From assembly GCF_000002235.5 (NCBI RefSeq), contig NW_022145606.1:47293274-47357273 (forward strand): a DNA stretch of 64,000 bases, written 5' to 3'. This DNA is from Strongylocentrotus purpuratus. Taxonomy: Eukaryota > Echinodermata > Echinoidea > Camarodonta > Strongylocentrotidae. Below are positions 61,900-64,000 of this stretch, piece by piece (the stretch's first letter is position 1; every line of letters starts with the position of its first letter). A model generated the notes under the pieces. That model searched no databases. It worked only from the letters and a program-made list of their open reading frames with translations, and was not told the DNA's origin. Made by a program: the position numbers and the translations under genes.

Positions 61900-62750
61900 G
61901 ATCAGGTACGGAATTTCTGTGTTTCGGGATTTTTTTTAAAGGAAATAAATCTGATGTTGATGATCTTGATGTGGATAGCGAAGCCCTATAGCTAGGCCTC
62001 CTTCTCTCGAAGTTTTACGCTGGAGCTCGGAATCAAAACGGTGAATACTACAGCAAGAAAACGATGCAGGCTTTGCGATTAATTTAGCCTCCAAAGGCAC
62101 ATTTCCTGGCGACAGAAATGTGGACATTACCAAAGAGGATTCGTTTTCGACAAGTGGGAAACGTTTAAAGCTGTTGTGAAAAAAAAATCTCAAAGCAACA
62201 GGAAGAGCTGCTGTGAAACACCACCCTGCCACCATTCCGAAGGATAAGTTTTCCTGACACCATGCTGTATTTTGCTAACAGGTATGGGGTTTTAAGTAGC
62301 ATGAGGCCAGGAGATTTTGTCCTCCATGAAGCAGACAGAAATGACAGTGAGTACTTTACACTCTGTGATATATTTACCAAAAAACATGCAGATGATGATG
62401 ATGATGACTGATGAGAGCCAGACAGGACAGATGTGTTAATTCCTTGCCGGGAAATCCACTTTGCCCTGTGACCAGCCTCAAAATGTAGCTGTTCGTACTG
62501 AATAATGCCTGTAAATGGATGTGGCAGCTAGCAGAGGCCGAAATCAAAAGCAAAAGTAACTGATGCTTCGTGATGTGCAAATGCACCGCTTGGAACGAAT
62601 ACATTGGGCTATTCAAATGTTGAAGGAAATCTGCCAAGAAGCAGGCTGCAAAATATCTGGACGAGGCAGGATATCCATCCCGAGACATAGCTGAAACTAC
62701 GCACGCACAAGTGAAGCCAAGAAAAAGATGATGTCAGAAACATTGTAAGA
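61900..62750 (+). pseudogene. degraded DUF3504/Crypton-type tyrosine recombinase
   Basis: In order along the plus strand, in changing frames, are peptides typical of this family: DVDDLDVDSEAL, FYAGARNQNGEYYSKKTMQA, RNVDITKEDSFSTSGKRLK, LKATGRAAVKHHPATIPKD, SSMRPGDFVLHEADRNDSEY, TLCDIFTKKHADDDDDD, LPGNPLCPVTSLKM, LNNACKWMWQ, MLKEICQEAGC and YLDEAGYPSRDIAETT. These match, from memory, the N-terminal and catalytic-domain landmarks of Crypton-derived proteins (KIAA1958/QRICH1-like). Frame changes, stops and a missing segment with the expected Arg-His motifs show it is not functional. Introns could explain a few breaks but not all. It may be a transposon remnant or a dead domesticated gene. Confidence 0.7.
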
Positions 62751-62819
62751 AATGTACTCCACAAACCCGAAGATCAGTGGCAGTGCAAATGTTGAGGAAA
62801 AACCATCTATACATCCAGT

Positions 62820-63060
62820 GGCGGATCCAGGGGGGGGGGGGGGCGAAACGGCCGAGGCTCCCCCCCCCCCCCTATTGGCGGCGCAAAAAAAAAGGAAAAA
62901 AAAAAGAGGACGAACAGAAGAGAAAAAAGAAAGGAGAAGAGGAGAAAAAAAAGGAGAAGAGAAAAGAAAAGAGAAGAGAAGAGAAAGAAAAAAAAAGAAG
63001 AGAAAAGAAAAGAGAATTAGAGAAAAGATAAAGAAGAAAGCCCCCCCCCCCCCCCCTCCC
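62820..63060. repeat. G, C and GAAAA-rich low-complexity tract
   Basis: GTGGCGGATCCAGGGGGG, C runs and a GAAAAGAAAAG stretch. The 144-codon frame across it is an artefact. Confidence 0.85.
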
Positions 63061-63250
63061 TCCCACTTCGGAGGGACCGAATTTGTGTTCCCCAAATTTC
63101 CGATAAAGAGTTACTTTTCACGCAACAAAGTCCGGCCCGTAATACACAAAAATCCGGACCGTACTGACTTTACACACCGGAGATAGAGGGGTGCTTTCAA
63201 AGAGAGGGAACATACATGTGCGTACCCTAGATAACACTGAGTGGGTGTGG
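63040..63250 (+). mobile_element. dispersed repeat (CACTCAGTGTTATTTAGGGT family), copy 3
   Basis: Inverse of 15285-15510: CCACTTCGGAGGGACCGAAT, GTACTGACTTTACACACCGG and CTAGATAACACTGAGTGG. Confidence 0.7.
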
Positions 63251-63252
63251 GG

Positions 63253-63565
63253 CAGTGGCGTACGCAGGATTTTTTCAAGGGGGGGGGGGGGTTTAAAATC
63301 GGGGGTAAGAGGACACTTTTTTGGGGGGTCTCGAAATTTGAAAATTTGACATTTTGCTCCGTTGGGGGGGGGGGGTTAGGTCAACTTTCTTAGGACAGCC
63401 ATGGGGGTATTTTTATTTTTATTTTTTTTATAATTAAAAAAAAAAAAAAAAGATTCAAAGGGGGGGGGGGGGGTTTTAGGTTTTTTTTAGGGGGTTTACA
63501 CACATAAAAATACCAAAGGGGGGGTTACCCCCCCACCCCCCCCCACCCCCCTGCGTACGCGCCTG
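63253..63565. mobile_element. 313-bp hAT-like MITE, 8-bp target duplication
   Basis: CAGTGGCGTACGCAGG and CCTGCGTACGCGCCTG ends, flanked by GTGTGGGG (63245-63252, 63566-63573). Interior is G and T runs only. Confidence 0.83.
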
Positions 63566-63573
63566 GTGTGGGG

Positions 63574-64000
63574 GGTGTGGGAAAGAAAAGTCGGGTGAGA
63601 AAGGGGAAAGACAAGGAAATGGCGCTAAGTGACAGTAACGACGAATAAGGGAAAACTGTAATAGGGAGATTTGGGGTCATTCCCGAAGGCTTGGCAAACT
63701 TTATTGAATAGAGGGGGGCCGGGCCGGCCGCATAAAATCTCGAGCCGCGGATTCAAAGTTAAACGTTAAGAACAGCCCCTGCGGTCATCACTCTTTAGTG
63801 AAAAATTTGAAAAGGGCACAATATTTTTGATGTTTTTTAAATAGAAGTTATATACTCAAAAGTCAAATTTTAAATTAACGGTAGGGGCGGTAGGGCCGCT
63901 TCACAACTTTTATTTTGCCCTTCATTTGGATTCAGCTCATACCAACTCGCTTGTGCTTGTATTTGAACTCATGTTGGTAGTAATCATGGACAGGGCGGCA
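63574..64000. other. right edge, no gene seen
   Basis: No exon-like frame or recognised element. A CCGGGCCGGCCGC palindromic motif lies near 63719. Confidence 0.5.

Noticed and set aside
62752-63186. 144-codon plus-strand frame
   Set aside because: It spans G, C and GAAAA low-complexity runs and a dispersed repeat.

Overview
The window is animal genomic DNA: AT-rich, with small exons in large introns and many miniature transposons. I think it is a marine deuterostome, most likely a sea urchin. That rests on my impression of the dispersed repeats (elements ending in GGGGGTGTTTCACAAAG, tRNA-headed SINEs ending in ATT repeats); no sequence here proves the species.

One host gene dominates and lies on the minus strand. 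From about 38.8 kb down to base 31 there are 35 coding exons whose splice sites and reading phases join without a break for about 1,899 codons. They encode a long protein made almost entirely of PLAT (lipoxygenase-homology, beta-sandwich) domains: twelve complete ones and the start of a thirteenth, after a short N-terminal leader. This architecture is that of LOXHD1, the stereocilia/cilium protein with about 15 PLAT domains in vertebrates. The 3' end of the gene lies left of base 1. A likely non-coding first exon and promoter (perfect NRF1-type palindrome) lie near 61.56-61.77 kb, which makes intron 1 about 23 kb long.

From PLAT2 onward every PLAT module starts after a phase-1 intron, as expected for a gene grown by domain duplication. 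The introns hold many short TIR elements, SINEs, a 5'-truncated LINE, microsatellites and several local tandem duplications that copied exon edges. Several repeats lie directly against 5' splice sites.

Intron 1 contains the most unusual object: an 11.05-kb element (45397-56445) with perfect 22-bp terminal inverted repeats, a TA target duplication, subterminal TAACG-rich repeats and internal satellite arrays, but no visible transposase. It carries a nested Mutator-like MITE with a 9-bp target duplication and sits inside an older repeat. hAT-like elements with 8-bp duplications and TTAA-flanked elements surround it.

Right of the promoter, on the plus strand (about 61.9-62.75 kb), is a degraded gene of the DUF3504/Crypton tyrosine-recombinase type. 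The window then ends in low-complexity DNA and nested repeats.
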